Source: Nageia nagi
Lineage: Eukaryota > Pinophyta
DNA length: 64,000 nucleotides
Reading direction: 5' to 3'
NCBI GenBank assembly: GCA_050084985.1
Contig: JBITNC010000001.1
Span: 97,960,001-98,024,000, forward strand
Part shown: piece by piece, positions 33,780 through 44,987 of the stretch
How the letters are laid out: every line of letters begins with the position of its first letter
Numbering within the stretch: the first letter of the stretch is position 1
Position numbers and translations under genes: made by a program
The notes under the pieces: model-generated
The model's database searches: none
What the model was told of the DNA's origin: nothing
What the model saw: only the letters and a program-made list of their open reading frames with translations

Positions 33780-34935
33780 GCTCATCATTTAGCCGGATAG
33801 GGGGTTATCTCTTCAAAATAGGAATTAACAATATACTATGCAGGTGTGTAAGAGAAGATGAGGTGTATGAAATTCTAAGAGCAATCCATGAAGAACCCTA
33901 TGGTGGTCATTTTGTAGCCAAGAGAACAACCCTCAAGGTCTTACATAATGGATACTATTGGCCTTTTATCTCCAAGGATGCATTAAAATATATAAAACAT
34001 TGTGATTAGTGTCAAAGGGGAGGAAAACCAACAAAATCCATTGAAATACCATTGCAACCATAATTGTTATTAGAGCCCTTTGATAAATGGGGTATGGAAT
34101 TCATAGATCCTATTAACCCTCCCTTAAATTAGAATGAATATATCCTAGTTTATACAGATTATGTGACTAAATGGGTGGAAGTAAGACCATTAAGGAATGC
34201 TAGGCATGAGAACATTGCTACTTTCCTCTATGAAGAGATCTTCACCAAGTACGGAGTGTCAAAAGAAATTATCACTGACCAAGGTACTCAATTTACATCT
34301 TTGCTAATTGAAGAATTAATGAATATGAAATAAGGCATAGAAAGTCAACACCATATCATCCTTAAGCAAATGGCCAAGTAGCAGTCAACAACAAATAATT
34401 AGATAACATACTTACAAAGATAGTGGCAATTCATAGAAAGGATTGGGTTAATAGGTTGCCATAAGCTGTGTGGGCCTATAGGACCACTTGAAAAACAACT
34501 ACAGGATTCACCCCATTTGAGTTTTTTTGTGGTAAAAAGGCATTATTCCTTATTGAACTTGAGATAAAAATACTAAGAATAGTTGCTAAGCTAGGATTGC
34601 ATTTATCAGATGCATAAAAAGGGAGAATAAACAATTTACATACCTTAGATGAATGTAGAATCTAGGCATTACAACATACAGAAGTTATCCAAAATCAGCA
34701 AAAAATTTGGCATGATAAATTCATTTAAGAAAAGAGTTTCTGGCCAAGTGATTGGGCATTGTTATTTGATTCAAGATTTATGGAATTTAAAGACAAGTTA
34801 CAAAATAGGTGGATGGGACCCTATGAAGTAGATAGAGTATATGCAAATGGGCAGTTAAACTCATAACAATAGATAAAGAAAGATACCCATTAATGGAAAA
34901 TAGGCAGAGGCTGAAACTTTATAGAAAACCACTAT
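33780..34935 (+). pseudogene. Gypsy integrase pseudogene
   Basis: The N-terminal HHCC zinc domain is visible (IHEEPYGGHFVAKRT, then YIKHCD*CQ). In the core the first acidic site reads GMEFIDPI, where the family has GIDF. The second, IITDQGTQF, is intact. The third region reads ANGQVAVNNK where Glu is expected after QV, so the catalytic Glu is lost. The C-terminal part is clear (KIWHDKFI, SRFMEFKDKLQNRW, GPYEVDRVYANG). There are several stops and frame changes. Confidence 0.85.
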
Positions 34936-35483
34936 CCAAGGAATAATTCACATTAAATCTTCAGCAATAGATGATGCTAGCAATGGTGGAACTAGGTTCC
35001 ATCACTAATCCATGCTACATTTGAGCATGAATAATGAGATACAATTGGAACTCTTATCTTTGCCAATTGTACCCCTCATCCAAACAAAATCAAAGAGAGA
35101 TCAGAAATATGTACTAACTTGTGTTTTATTACAAGAATCATAATGAGTTAATAGGAGCTATAGGAGGGTGATTGGTCATCACTACAACACATCATGCATC
35201 ATCATCAACGAATCAACCACCATAACTCCAACTCATGCAAATTTTGCATCATACGTCACCTACCCATTTAATTGGCAAAAATCAAGTTTCTTTTATTAAG
35301 TTTTGTAAGTTTAGATATTAATGTTTAAATGTGTACTCTTTAATTCACATGCATAAATGATCATCATGACACGATCCACCCATCACCTCCTAAACTGATT
35401 ACAAGATCACATGGCTCATATTCCCACGTCCCACACTCAACACATGTACAAAATCCATTCCCATCGTTGATTATCAACCATAT

Positions 35484-36410
35484 ATGGATAGATGGCAAAT
35501 CCTTCAGCTAGGGGGAGGTATAGGTATGAATCTCAATGATTTACGAGTCCCAATTCTCTTTGAGGTGATCTATAACTTTACCGAGGTGATGTATAGCTCA
35601 TTCAAGCATGCAATACATGCATTCAATCAGTATAAGAAACTAACTTCGGAAAAGGCCCAAATAGCAAATTGCAAAAGTTTCCTAACAAAGCATTCCAGAG
35701 AATTTTTGAAGATTATTTTAATGGTAGAGAAATTCATACATAATGAACCAAAAAATATAGCCAAGATTGCAATTTCAGAGGTCACTATCAAAGCATTCAT
35801 AGAAGCAATATGGATGACCTTTGTGAAAAAACTACATAAGTATAATAAAGAGATTGCAAAAGAATTTGCCAAGAATTGTGAGATCTACCATTGAATTGTG
35901 AAAGAAATGATAGTGCATTTCATTAATGATGTAATAGCATAGTTACAGGGTTATCTTAGATCAGAGGAAAAATAGTTCAAGACCAATAAAAAGAAATACA
36001 AGGAGTTATTCATGAGACCTAGAGACAACGAGTTGGAAATCACAAACCATGGCAATCAGTTGTACCTCACTACAAGAGCCATGGAGAGAAGTGCCATATC
36101 ATCTAATTTCGTACTTCATTATGAAGGTCAGTATCAATACATAGTTTCTCACCATTTGAAGCTTTTATCTCATTTAAGACATAAAAAGCTAGTGAATATG
36201 TCATTCTACGTTAGTTGCTCCATCCATGTAATGTCCTTAAATTTAAGAAATTTGGGATTAATAGTTTAGCTCACCATGGGTTGATAACATTAATTGTAGA
36301 GCATTATTTGAAAACAAATTACCCAAATGTCCCTTGGGATCAATTTGTAAAAAATGGTCTAGGTCTCTTTGTATCCAACTTAGGAAGGTGAAAGTAGAGA
36401 AATTAGGGTA
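35484..36410 (+). pseudogene. Third ORF region of the gypsy element, part 1
   Basis: One frame runs from 35484 to 36269 with two internal stops, and the sense then continues in another frame to about 36400 (GINSLAHHGLITLIVEHYL). Hydrophobic and basic segments alternate, for example VPILFEVIYNFTEVMY and LHYEGQYQYIVSHHLKLLSHL. It lies where Athila elements carry an env-like gene, about 0.55 kb after integrase. I see no clear signal peptide or transmembrane segment that would support an envelope role, and I do not recognise the family. Confidence 0.55.
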
Positions 36411-36587
36411 ATCTTCCTCCAAAAAACCCTCAGATAGTGATGAATCAGAAAACTACATAGAAACCTCATAATCTAATGAGAGAGAGTTTAAATCAAAATC
36501 AAAATCAAACTTGAGACTTCCAGCAAAGGTAAAAAGAAAAGAAAACATAAACAAAAGGCTAGAAAAAGGCTAAGGAGGTCTAATCGA

Positions 36588-37620
36588 TTGTTTGTTAACA
36601 TAAAGAAGAAACCCTTAAAAGTTGGTAGCGCTATCCACTTGGATGATGAGTATGAACTTGAAGAAGAACATGTAAAAGAAATTAAGTCAAGAGAAGAGGA
36701 TATGAATGAGGAGACTTCAGTTCAGGAAGAGACCCTAAGGTTTAGTGGCTATGAAAAGAATAATTTAGCTAGAATGAGCACCCCTTCAAAGGACACTATA
36801 GAAATATAGATTGAGGAAGAAGAAATAAGACTCCACTTGGTTTTGGTTTACAAACCTTTAGACTTTCAGTACACCACAAAATAAGAAAGAAAGTAGCCCC
36901 CTATTGAAGTCAAGAAGGAAGATGTATTGGCCCTTCAGGATTTTCATGCTTCATTGAAAGAGGTATTATTTAAAACAAAAGCCCAATCAAACAAGCGTAG
37001 GGAAAAGCAACATTTACAGCCTATATGAAAAGGAATTTTCAAACTTGGAAGCACTTAAGACTACAAACATGGAATTAAACATTTCTTTCAGAAAGAAGGT
37101 AATGGAGAATGAGAAGTTGAAAATTAAATTATAGTAGTTGAGGGAGATAATTAAATCCAAGAAAGAGGAGAAGAGATAGCTGAGCACCTGAATTTCATGA
37201 AGCAAATTGAGGAATCCAAGAAAGGACTACAATTGCTAACCAAGCAGTGGACAAACTAACAAGAAAGATAGAAGCGTATAAAAAGGAAATTGACAAAATG
37301 AAACTCTTAAGGACAAATGCAAGCAATTCCAGGAGGAAATGTCCAAATATGAAAAAGAATACATAGCAATGTCAGAAGATGAGAAAAGGCTCATGAATAA
37401 AAGTGAGTTTGAAAAGAAATTATCTAAGCTCAATGTTGAATATGAGGAATTCAAAATCTCCACTCATACCCAAATGGACAAGAAAGGATCGAGAAACCAA
37501 GCAATAAAGGACATCCAAAAAATATTTACTAAAATCGGAAAGGTGATCAAGGATCTACTTGAAGGTAGGGCTCCTCCCAATTGTATGCCTTATGGATTAG
37601 AGAAAATAGTATTTATTTAA
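36588..37620 (+). pseudogene. Third ORF region of the gypsy element, part 2 (coiled-coil-like)
   Basis: Strongly charged sequence rich in Lys, Glu and Met. An acidic block (DDEYELEEEHVKEIKSREED) is followed, after frame changes, by a long heptad-like helix (KYEKEYIAMSEDEKRLMN, then KLSKLNVEYEEFK). It ends near 37620. This resembles a structural coiled-coil protein more than an enzyme. Whether it and part 1 were one protein is not shown, because frameshifts intervene. Confidence 0.5.
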
Positions 37621-38671
37621 GTTGGATATGCTCATGTGGTCTCATACAATTAGGGTTGATGATTCAGGATTCTTCAATAGGATCTACAACCATTCTCAAG
37701 AAGATTCCCAAAAACCTCCTAGCTAAGTTTTATTTGTGTGGCCTTTTATTGCCTAAGATGACTTATTTAAATATTAATTTGATTATTCAGATGTACATTT
37801 GAGGACCTTGTGCTCATTTATGTAAATGAACTAGAAAGAGAGATGCAAGATCCACCTTTGAGGAATTAGAATACACTCATTCTATGAACATCAAGGCTGA
37901 GCATAGGTTTGTGGAGGAAATCATGAAGGACATGAAAATCCTTGAGTTGAATCACCATGTGTTGCTAAACATATAGCTTTGTAAAAGAAAGTAATCCAAT
38001 AGTTTCAAGAACTATGCCACTCCAAGTTAAAGGATGTGATATTAGCTACAAAAAATAGGTGGGTAGATTTGTTTTTATCTTTGAGAAAGAGAGAGCCCCA
38101 CTTTATTTATGCAATGAAGGTAGCATTGGGATAAGCTAGGTGGTATGCACACAGATTTTAAATGAACAAGAAGTCAAGTGGGTTGGGTTGAGATTTCAGG
38201 CCATTTTTGTTATGGACACCATAGATAGACTACAAGGAATGGATGAATACAAATAAGATAGAGGAGTAAAGGGTTATGCAAGAATTATTAGAGCAGCAAG
38301 GGTTTATATGAGTCAATCAAGTTTTCCCATTTGGCATATAACTCATTTGTTGAATGTAATGATACAAGATGTAATCTTTTGTGTGAGTTGAAAAAGATGT
38401 TTGTTCTCATACGATCAAATTCAGCTGTAAGAGATGGGGTATGTGTTTAAATTACTTATGTATATTAATACTTTGGTACATTATTATTTCCTTTTAGACC
38501 ATCATTACATCCTTCATACATATCAAATGAATAATAGAGTATTAAGTTAGATATTAGTATTTAGACTACTTTTTTGATAAATTAACCTATCAATGTGTCT
38601 TGAGGCTTTGGAAATAGGTTCACACATTGGAGATTGGCTAGTCGGAAGCATTTTGTGTTGCCACATTTTGT
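37621..38671. other. Gypsy 3' untranslated region with possible polypurine tract
   Basis: Degraded coding-like pieces run to about 38050 (EELEYTHSMNIKAEHRFVEE), then AT-rich sequence. TGTAAGAGATGGGGTA followed by TGTGTTTAAA at 38426-38451 could be the polypurine tract and LTR start. The part with a visible 5' partner begins only at 38672. Confidence 0.4.
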
Positions 38672-39597
38672 AGTCATTGTTGATTGAATATGAAGACTAG
38701 AAGAGAACCACAGTTGAAGATTAAATGGTGCAATAGAGATGTCACCTACGTATTTATATGATACTTGATCATTACCAAAAGGAATTAGGAGGATGATAAT
38801 GCCTGAGTTGGTTCAGGACTAATCGACTATTGTCCCATGTTTCACATTTTGCATTTAGAACACTCATGATTTAAGATTGGTATTTGATACAGCTTTGAGA
38901 TTTATGGGAGCAGTTATAATCAAACATATATGTTTTGGATAGTAGAAATAGTAGGGAGTTAGTTTATTTTATATGCAAGTTTTGGGTTTTGCTGATTGTG
39001 AAGTCTTCATTCGATTGAAATATATGGTACTATTCATGTTTTTCATTTTTGTTGAGCTTTGTGATAAGTGTTTTGCTATAAACTTTGATTCGTTCCTTTG
39101 TAAGAAGATAGGAAGGGCCCCCTATTTGTTGTTAAAAGCGAATGCTTCAATTAGTTATAGATTCAATCAATTTATAATTCAGTTAGTTTAAGCTTTAGTA
39201 GTTCCGTCGATAGATTAACATGCTTGATACCTGAATGGATGGTAGTGTTTATTTATATGAAAGTAAACTATTGGAAGTTCTTTTCCTTCATGTGTTCTAA
39301 AATCATTAGTGTGGTGTTTGTTTTAGTTTTCCTATTAACATTGTTTGTATTTCATGTAACCATTGTTTCCTGTTATCACTAGGATTTCATGTTACTATTA
39401 AATTGTTTTTTAATTTCATTTTGATCTAGTACCCTTCCTGTTTGCAATCTCTTAAGAATGTAAAACCCCACATGCATGCTTTGGGAGTAGAGACAATGTA
39501 GTAGGCATCCCTCCAAGATAACTCTATTATGCATATATATTGGATAACCCTTCATAAGCTCCCTTCCTGGATTGACACTATAATAAACACTCTGTCA
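38672..39597 (+). repeat. 3' LTR of the gypsy element (part with a 5' partner)
   Basis: Matches 28505-29436 to the end TGACACTATAATAAACACTCTGTCA. If the LTR starts at 38442 its full length is about 1,156 bp. Confidence 0.8.
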
Positions 39598-39918
39598 GGT
39601 GGGTTAGAGTTAGAATTTGATCTTGAAAAAAATGGTTGAAGGGTGAGGATGGTAGGGGACATCCCTATCCTTGACTTGCATACATCATCTAGGATGATGG
39701 AGTCTAAAATATGAATTTTTAATATTATATGGGAGAGTATAAATAAGTGCACTTTTTTTCAAATAAACTTGGGTGGTTTTAATTAGGAACCTATGGTTAG
39801 GTGGAAATATTATAAGTAAATAAACTTTCAATCATTAATAGATGAACTATATTGATTATGATTTGAGTACTTATTATGCTTATAAAAAATGATTGTGAAC
39901 ACATGGGATTGTGTTTAG
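39598..39918. other. Remaining interior of element H before its polypurine tract
   Basis: About 320 bp between the gypsy 3' LTR and the H polypurine tract. No frame with a known motif; AT-rich. Confidence 0.45.
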
Positions 39919-39932
39919 TCTAGGGGGAAGTA
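39919..39932 (+). other. Polypurine tract of H
   Basis: CTAGGGGGAAGTA ends directly at the TGTAACAACCC start of the 3' LTR. Confidence 0.75.
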
Positions 39933-41459
39933 TGTAACAACCCTCTTTTCAAGACCTAAGCTATACAATTGCAATAGTAGGAATGAATTGTCTAGTTGCT
40001 AAAAGGGATATCTAGAATAGTTCCTTAGTGATATTATTTACTCTTGAAGATAAGAAGAGAATGTATTTTTGATATGAACAAAGAATTCCTTACTAAATGG
40101 AATTCATAGTTTGTGTATACAATTAATAATTATTTTAACATTAAGGCTTGCGGAAGAGGTGAAGGATGCCTTACATTCAAATAAAGGAAGAGAATAATAA
40201 TCAATTGAAGTCCAAGGAAGTATTTATAATACTCACCTCCATCGTCTTCACCTATGGCTTAAAAAATAAATATAATATCTAATAAATATAAAACTATTAT
40301 TAGCATCTAAATTTATGATTATGTTGGTAGTATGATTATATAAAATGCTTATAATATGATCATTTTTTGGGGAAGTTGTTGCTTTATAGGAAAGGACACG
40401 AGAAGGAGTTGAAGATCAATATGTCAATTGTGCATAGGCAACTTGCCTCACTTAAAGTGTTTTATTAACTATATTTTAATAAAGAAGATGATATAATTCC
40501 TTCACCTTTTTTAGAGGTTAAAAAGAAAGGAGTCAAGACAAAAAAAAAGAATAAAGGATCCAATAATGATATTCTTTAATGCAAAGTGAAAAAGAATAAG
40601 ATACCTTGAATTAGTAATTTAAAATAAATATTTTATTATGTTCTAACAAAGTCTTACCTCCTATAATGTAAGTTAAGGATTAAAGAAGGGAAAAGCAAAG
40701 ATATTTATTTAATAACTATAGACTTCCTTTTATTAAACTTCAATATAATATATTAACTAATTGATGGGAATGGAAATTAATGTGATATTTCCATTGACAT
40801 AGGAAAAACCTATATTTCAAAGAGGATGATGAAAAGATGAAGATCATTCAAAGAAAAGATGAGACTTGAAGAAGCAAGAAGAGGAAGGCACCTGGTAGCA
40901 GAAGAGACAAAGACATGGTAGCCATTCTGTTACAACAAGGAGGAGAATTATATTATAAGAGGGGAAATTTTCTTTATAGGGTTGTTAAGAGGGGAATGAT
41001 TTCCGAATGTAAACTATATTTTGTGCATGCTTTCTATTGCAAATTTTATATGGAGTTATGTTTCCTTCAATTGGAAGTTGGAATTGGGTGGTTGCCTATG
41101 GTTGAGGTAACCATGTATTATTCTACATCTGAGTTAGGGACTCTTTTAATAAAATATTGTGAATGAATCTAACAATCGATATTTTGTTGCATGTATTCAA
41201 ATCTATTAGGATTTATTATTGTGTTTGATGAATCTTCTATTCTACTGTTACTATGTGAGATTGAATGGATTTGAATATGGGCTCATTATGTTTGAGTATG
41301 TGATCAATTTATATAAATGTTTTTGGGTTGTATGCATTTCTTGTAATATTAGCTAATCTTGAAAAGATGGTTTTAGTTGTTAAGGATTCAAATCATGAAT
41401 CCTTTCAAGGAAGAGTGGAATTGGACAATTTTTTAGGTATGAAAAATTGGGATGTGATA
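39933..41459 (+). repeat. 3' LTR of element H
   Basis: TGTAACAACCCTCTTTTCAA ... GGGATGTGATA, 1,527 bp, followed by CTAAG. Full-length relative of 3096-4685. The last bases ATA correspond to ACA in the 5' copy, another C-to-T change. Confidence 0.8.
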
Positions 41460-41464
41460 CTAAG
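41460..41464. other. Target-site duplication (right), CTAAG
   Basis: Same five bases as 3091-3095. Confidence 0.75.
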
Positions 41465-41739
41465 AGTTGATTATTAAATAGATTATAGGGGAGCCAGCTT
41501 TTTAGATTTAATGTTAGTAGGGTAGGATGAAAGCAAGAAACATGATTACTATTGAAGTATATATATATCATAAAATAAGCAAGAAAATAGGGTTTAAATA
41601 CATAGGCGGGAACATAATAGATTAGGCCTAGAAACCCTAATATTTAATAAACCAACATTAGTAATGTTAATCTAATATTAACATTATATTTTTTTTTTTT
41701 AGATACCTAAAATATCTATATTCTAATTATCATTTCTAA

Positions 41740-43160
41740 CAAATTAGTAGGCACTTAAAGTGACCTTTGCATCCAAAATGAAGTGGACCATCATTTAGAG
41801 TTTATTAGCTTTGTCAACAAAATAAAGGTTGAAATTTTATCAAATGAATGTTAAAATTACATTTTTGAATGGAAATATCAAAGAAATAATCTACATGACC
41901 CAACCCAAAGGTGTTGCAGTTTATCAAGTCATCGTATGGTTTAAAACAAAGCCCCCAAAGCTTAGTATGATAACTTATCAAGCACCTCTTGGAAGATAAA
42001 ACCCCAACGATTTAATCTTGATGATGTAACATTTTTTTTGTCAAGAAATTCAACAAAATTATTGTATACCTTTATTAATTCTTATTTAAATTTTAATATA
42101 ACTTTTAATATAAATTATAAATTGTATGTGTAAATGATAGTTTCATAATTAGAAACAATAAGAAGTATATAGCATCAATAAAAAAATACTTGAAAAATTG
42201 ATTTGAAATAATAGAGTAAGACATTTATTACTATATAGGCATTAAAGTGACTCAAAAACCCTAGTTTATTGTTTTCTCTCAACAAAAGTACATTGGAGAA
42301 CTTTTGAACAAGTTTGGATTCTTTGGAATGATAGAGTCTAACCCTAAACAAAAGTTAACAACAAATGATGATACAACGTTTAAAGATGCAAGCAAGAACA
42401 AACAACTTCGTAATCTCATCTTTGTCACAACAGCAATTTCTGATATCTTTTTTGTTGTGAGAGATTTATCAAAATTTGTGCAACAACATCCAACATGTGT
42501 AGTGAGTTCGAGAGAGAGGTAGATGAAAACTCTCAAGTGGATAATGAGAGGCCCCATGTTCAACTCTCCCCCCTTACATGCAGGTGGATATGAAACATAT
42601 GGCGGATGTCAATTCCCCACATAAACTAGTATCTCATCCAAAAACATTGGGTAGCCACAAAAAAAAGTTTTTTATATTTGAAGAACACATAAAATTTTGG
42701 ACTCAAATATTCAAAGACAACCAACTTCAAATTAGTTGAGTCAAATTCAAACTATGCTAGAGACAAAGAAGGTTAAAAATCCACATCAAGTTTTCTAATG
42801 AATCTAGGTTCAACAATAATCTCTTGGAAATCAAGGGAGTAATGAGTTCCAACTTCAACAAGCGGCAGAATACATGACAACTTGATAAGCAACCTCAAAA
42901 TAGTACAACTTTGTAGAAGTAGGTTCATGCATCACTTTTTATGACTAATAATACTTTTGCAATCAAACTAGCCAAAATATAGCTTTTATGACTACACCAA
43001 GCACATAAATACCAAATATCATTTGATTCAACATCAAGTAAAATTGATAATGCAGATACTATCCTACTACGAAACAATCAATCAATATCTTCATCAAAAC
43101 ACTTGAACAAAGAAAGCTCAAAAAATTCAAAGGCATGCTCAAACTATAGGAATGTCACTA
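41740..43160 (+). pseudogene. Copia RT to RNase H relic
   Basis: Ordered remnants of a second copia lineage. FLNGNIKEIIYMTQPKGVAV lies near 41860, then SYGLKQSPQSL (family: SLYGLKQAPR.W) near 41935. The RT connection part, FSQQKYIGELLNKFGFFGMI, lies at 42275-42340, and RNase H pieces at 42755-43160 (NYARDKEG, KSTSSFLMNLGSTIISWKS, TKHINTKYHLI). Many stops and frameshifts. The wording differs from the family at 14452-26695, so it is a separate insertion. No LTRs were recognised around it. Confidence 0.65.
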
Positions 43161-44987
43161 TAAATAGAAACATATTTACAACTATGCAAACGATTATTGC
43201 TATTATAAAACAATTGTAAAGTAGTTATAGGAAGTTTTATTTTTCAATTATTTTTACACCAGCATGTCATGTTCCAAGTTGATGTTTTGACAATATAAAT
43301 CTCTTTTGACAACCCATAACCTGGCCTGACAAGTCAAACACATCAATATTACAAATTCACAATCTTGGAAAGAAAGATAAGTTATTGGTTTAGATTTTTT
43401 ATTTGGATAAATATTTATTTTTACAATGTTCATGCTAGAGCAAATCAAATAACCACACATCTACAAAATCAAAAGATAATTATCAAAGAAAGGATACTTC
43501 AACATGCGTATCACATGCAAATGACCAACATTGATTCAGCTAAAAAAAGACTCCATCATATAAGCCTTTGTCCCATAAAATTATATTCAATTTTCATTGT
43601 TACAATCATCATTTTACAATCTTTTCATAAATAATAATTACTTGAAATTCCAATCAATAGGACTTTCATTAATGGGTTAGATTCGTTCAAATCGTAACGG
43701 CAACTAATTGATAGATGAACTTTCAAGTAGAGCAATTGTTTATTAAAAAACAATTGCTGCAATATTACCTGTTAAAATGTATAAATTGAACACATTTAGT
43801 TTTATTAATAGTTTGTATTTTGCTTTTAGCTCAAAACATAGATTAAGCATGTTCAGCTTTTGGGTCATCACATCTTGTTATTAACAACTTTGTTGTACAC
43901 TTATTGTGGCATTCAGACCTCATGAAGCTAAACTCTCTCTAAGGCAACTTAAGCTTTGATACACACTCCCACTGTAGCAATTAGACATTAAATAATAAAT
44001 ACTACTATCTATCAAAACTCTGCAAAAAGCAAATTTTGCTTTGATATATACTTCAATAGTAATTATGTTTCCTGCTTTCATCCTACCCTACTAGCACTAA
44101 TGATAATTTCTGTTGTTCCACGTTTGTCTCCTGAATATTATAATTTCTCAATATAATTTAACATTGCTTCCTTCACAACTAAAAGTCATCCTTATAAGAT
44201 TTAGTTGGTCTAGATCAAAAGCATCTTTATCATATGATCTTTTTGCATTGGATGGTAAAATCAAAAACTCCAATAAAACAAAACAAAATTTGAGAAAGAC
44301 TTGTATACCTAGACTCTCCGAGTATCGCACATTTTTAATGCACTTCACATTGATTAAATCAATGGCTAACAATAATTTAAATGCAGAGCCTGGCAGAAAA
44401 AATTTACATATTATAAGGCTAATAAAGATGCTGAAAAATGTCACAGAATTTCTGAAGCCAAGACCGGTAACGGAAGCGTTATTTATGGATGTTCGGCTTG
44501 AAATATTTGTTGGAAGCTGACATGTTAATTACAAATAAGTAAATCAGGCAAATAGTAAATGAACACTGCAAGGGCAATTTTGTAGTCCTTAGCAGCCTTG
44601 ATTTTTCTCAGCCAGTAATGCAGGCCAAAACAAAAACAGTTGGTTCTTTTAAACTGTACAGTCTTGTCATAATCAACCAAATCAAGTAAACTTTCCCAGA
44701 TGTTAAGAATGTTTTCTCAGACTAAGCAGAAAATCTGATATGCATTGGGTGTAAATTATGGGGTATGCTCCCAAAGAAACACCATGAGAAGTAATATGTT
44801 ACTAAGAATCACCAGTATATTGTATAGGTTTCCATTCCTAACAAGCGAATAGAACTAGATGTAGATGAATAATCATTATCATTAGCCAGCGGAAATGTTA
44901 TCCAAATTTTCTGCAGTTTGCAGGGTATAAAACATATTAACAAAAGTGTTTGCAAGTGAAATAAAAAAATTTTGTCCATTTGTTCCT
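43161..44987. other. 3' flank of the GTF2H2 gene, AT-rich
   Basis: Contains frames up to 135 codons on both strands without motifs; these are not called. The 3' untranslated region of GTF2H2 must lie at its right end, but no polyadenylation signal can be fixed with confidence. Confidence 0.4.

Larger units (their letters stand above)
28505..39597 (+). mobile_element. Athila/Tat-like gypsy retrotransposon with an extra 3' ORF region
   Basis: Order: LTR, tRNA-Asp-like primer site, gag, protease, RT, RNase H, integrase, a third coding region, LTR. Having integrase after RNase H defines the gypsy (Metaviridae) order, and the primer type and downstream ORF are typical of the Athila/Tat lineage. 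All frames are broken. The 3' LTR may extend upstream to about 38442, where TGTAAGAGATGGGGTA could be the polypurine tract. The 5' LTR would then be truncated by about 230 bp at 28505. No target duplication is seen, which fits truncation. Confidence 0.85.
3096..41459 (+). mobile_element. LTR retrotransposon frame (H) containing nested insertions
   Basis: The two ends carry related LTRs of 1,590 and 1,527 bp. The left one is followed by a tRNA-iMet-like primer-binding site. The right one is preceded by the polypurine tract CTAGGGGGAAGTA. CTAAG flanks both sides. The LTR pair, PBS, PPT and TSD therefore agree on one element about 38 kb apart. Its interior holds a SINE, the X element, two copia copies, an inverted X fragment and a gypsy element, each with its own features. 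After subtracting these I see no gag-pol that clearly belongs to H, so H may be a non-coding large derivative or may have lost its genes. A rearranged interior is possible, and the matching 5-bp TSD alone could arise by chance. Confidence 0.7.

Noticed and set aside
35484-36410. Envelope gene of the gypsy element
   Set aside because: The position fits, but no signal peptide, cleavage site or membrane segment can be seen, so only a third ORF region is called.
44113-44520. 135-codon plus-strand frame near the 3' end of GTF2H2
   Set aside because: No motif, AT-rich composition, and a comparable frame on the other strand.
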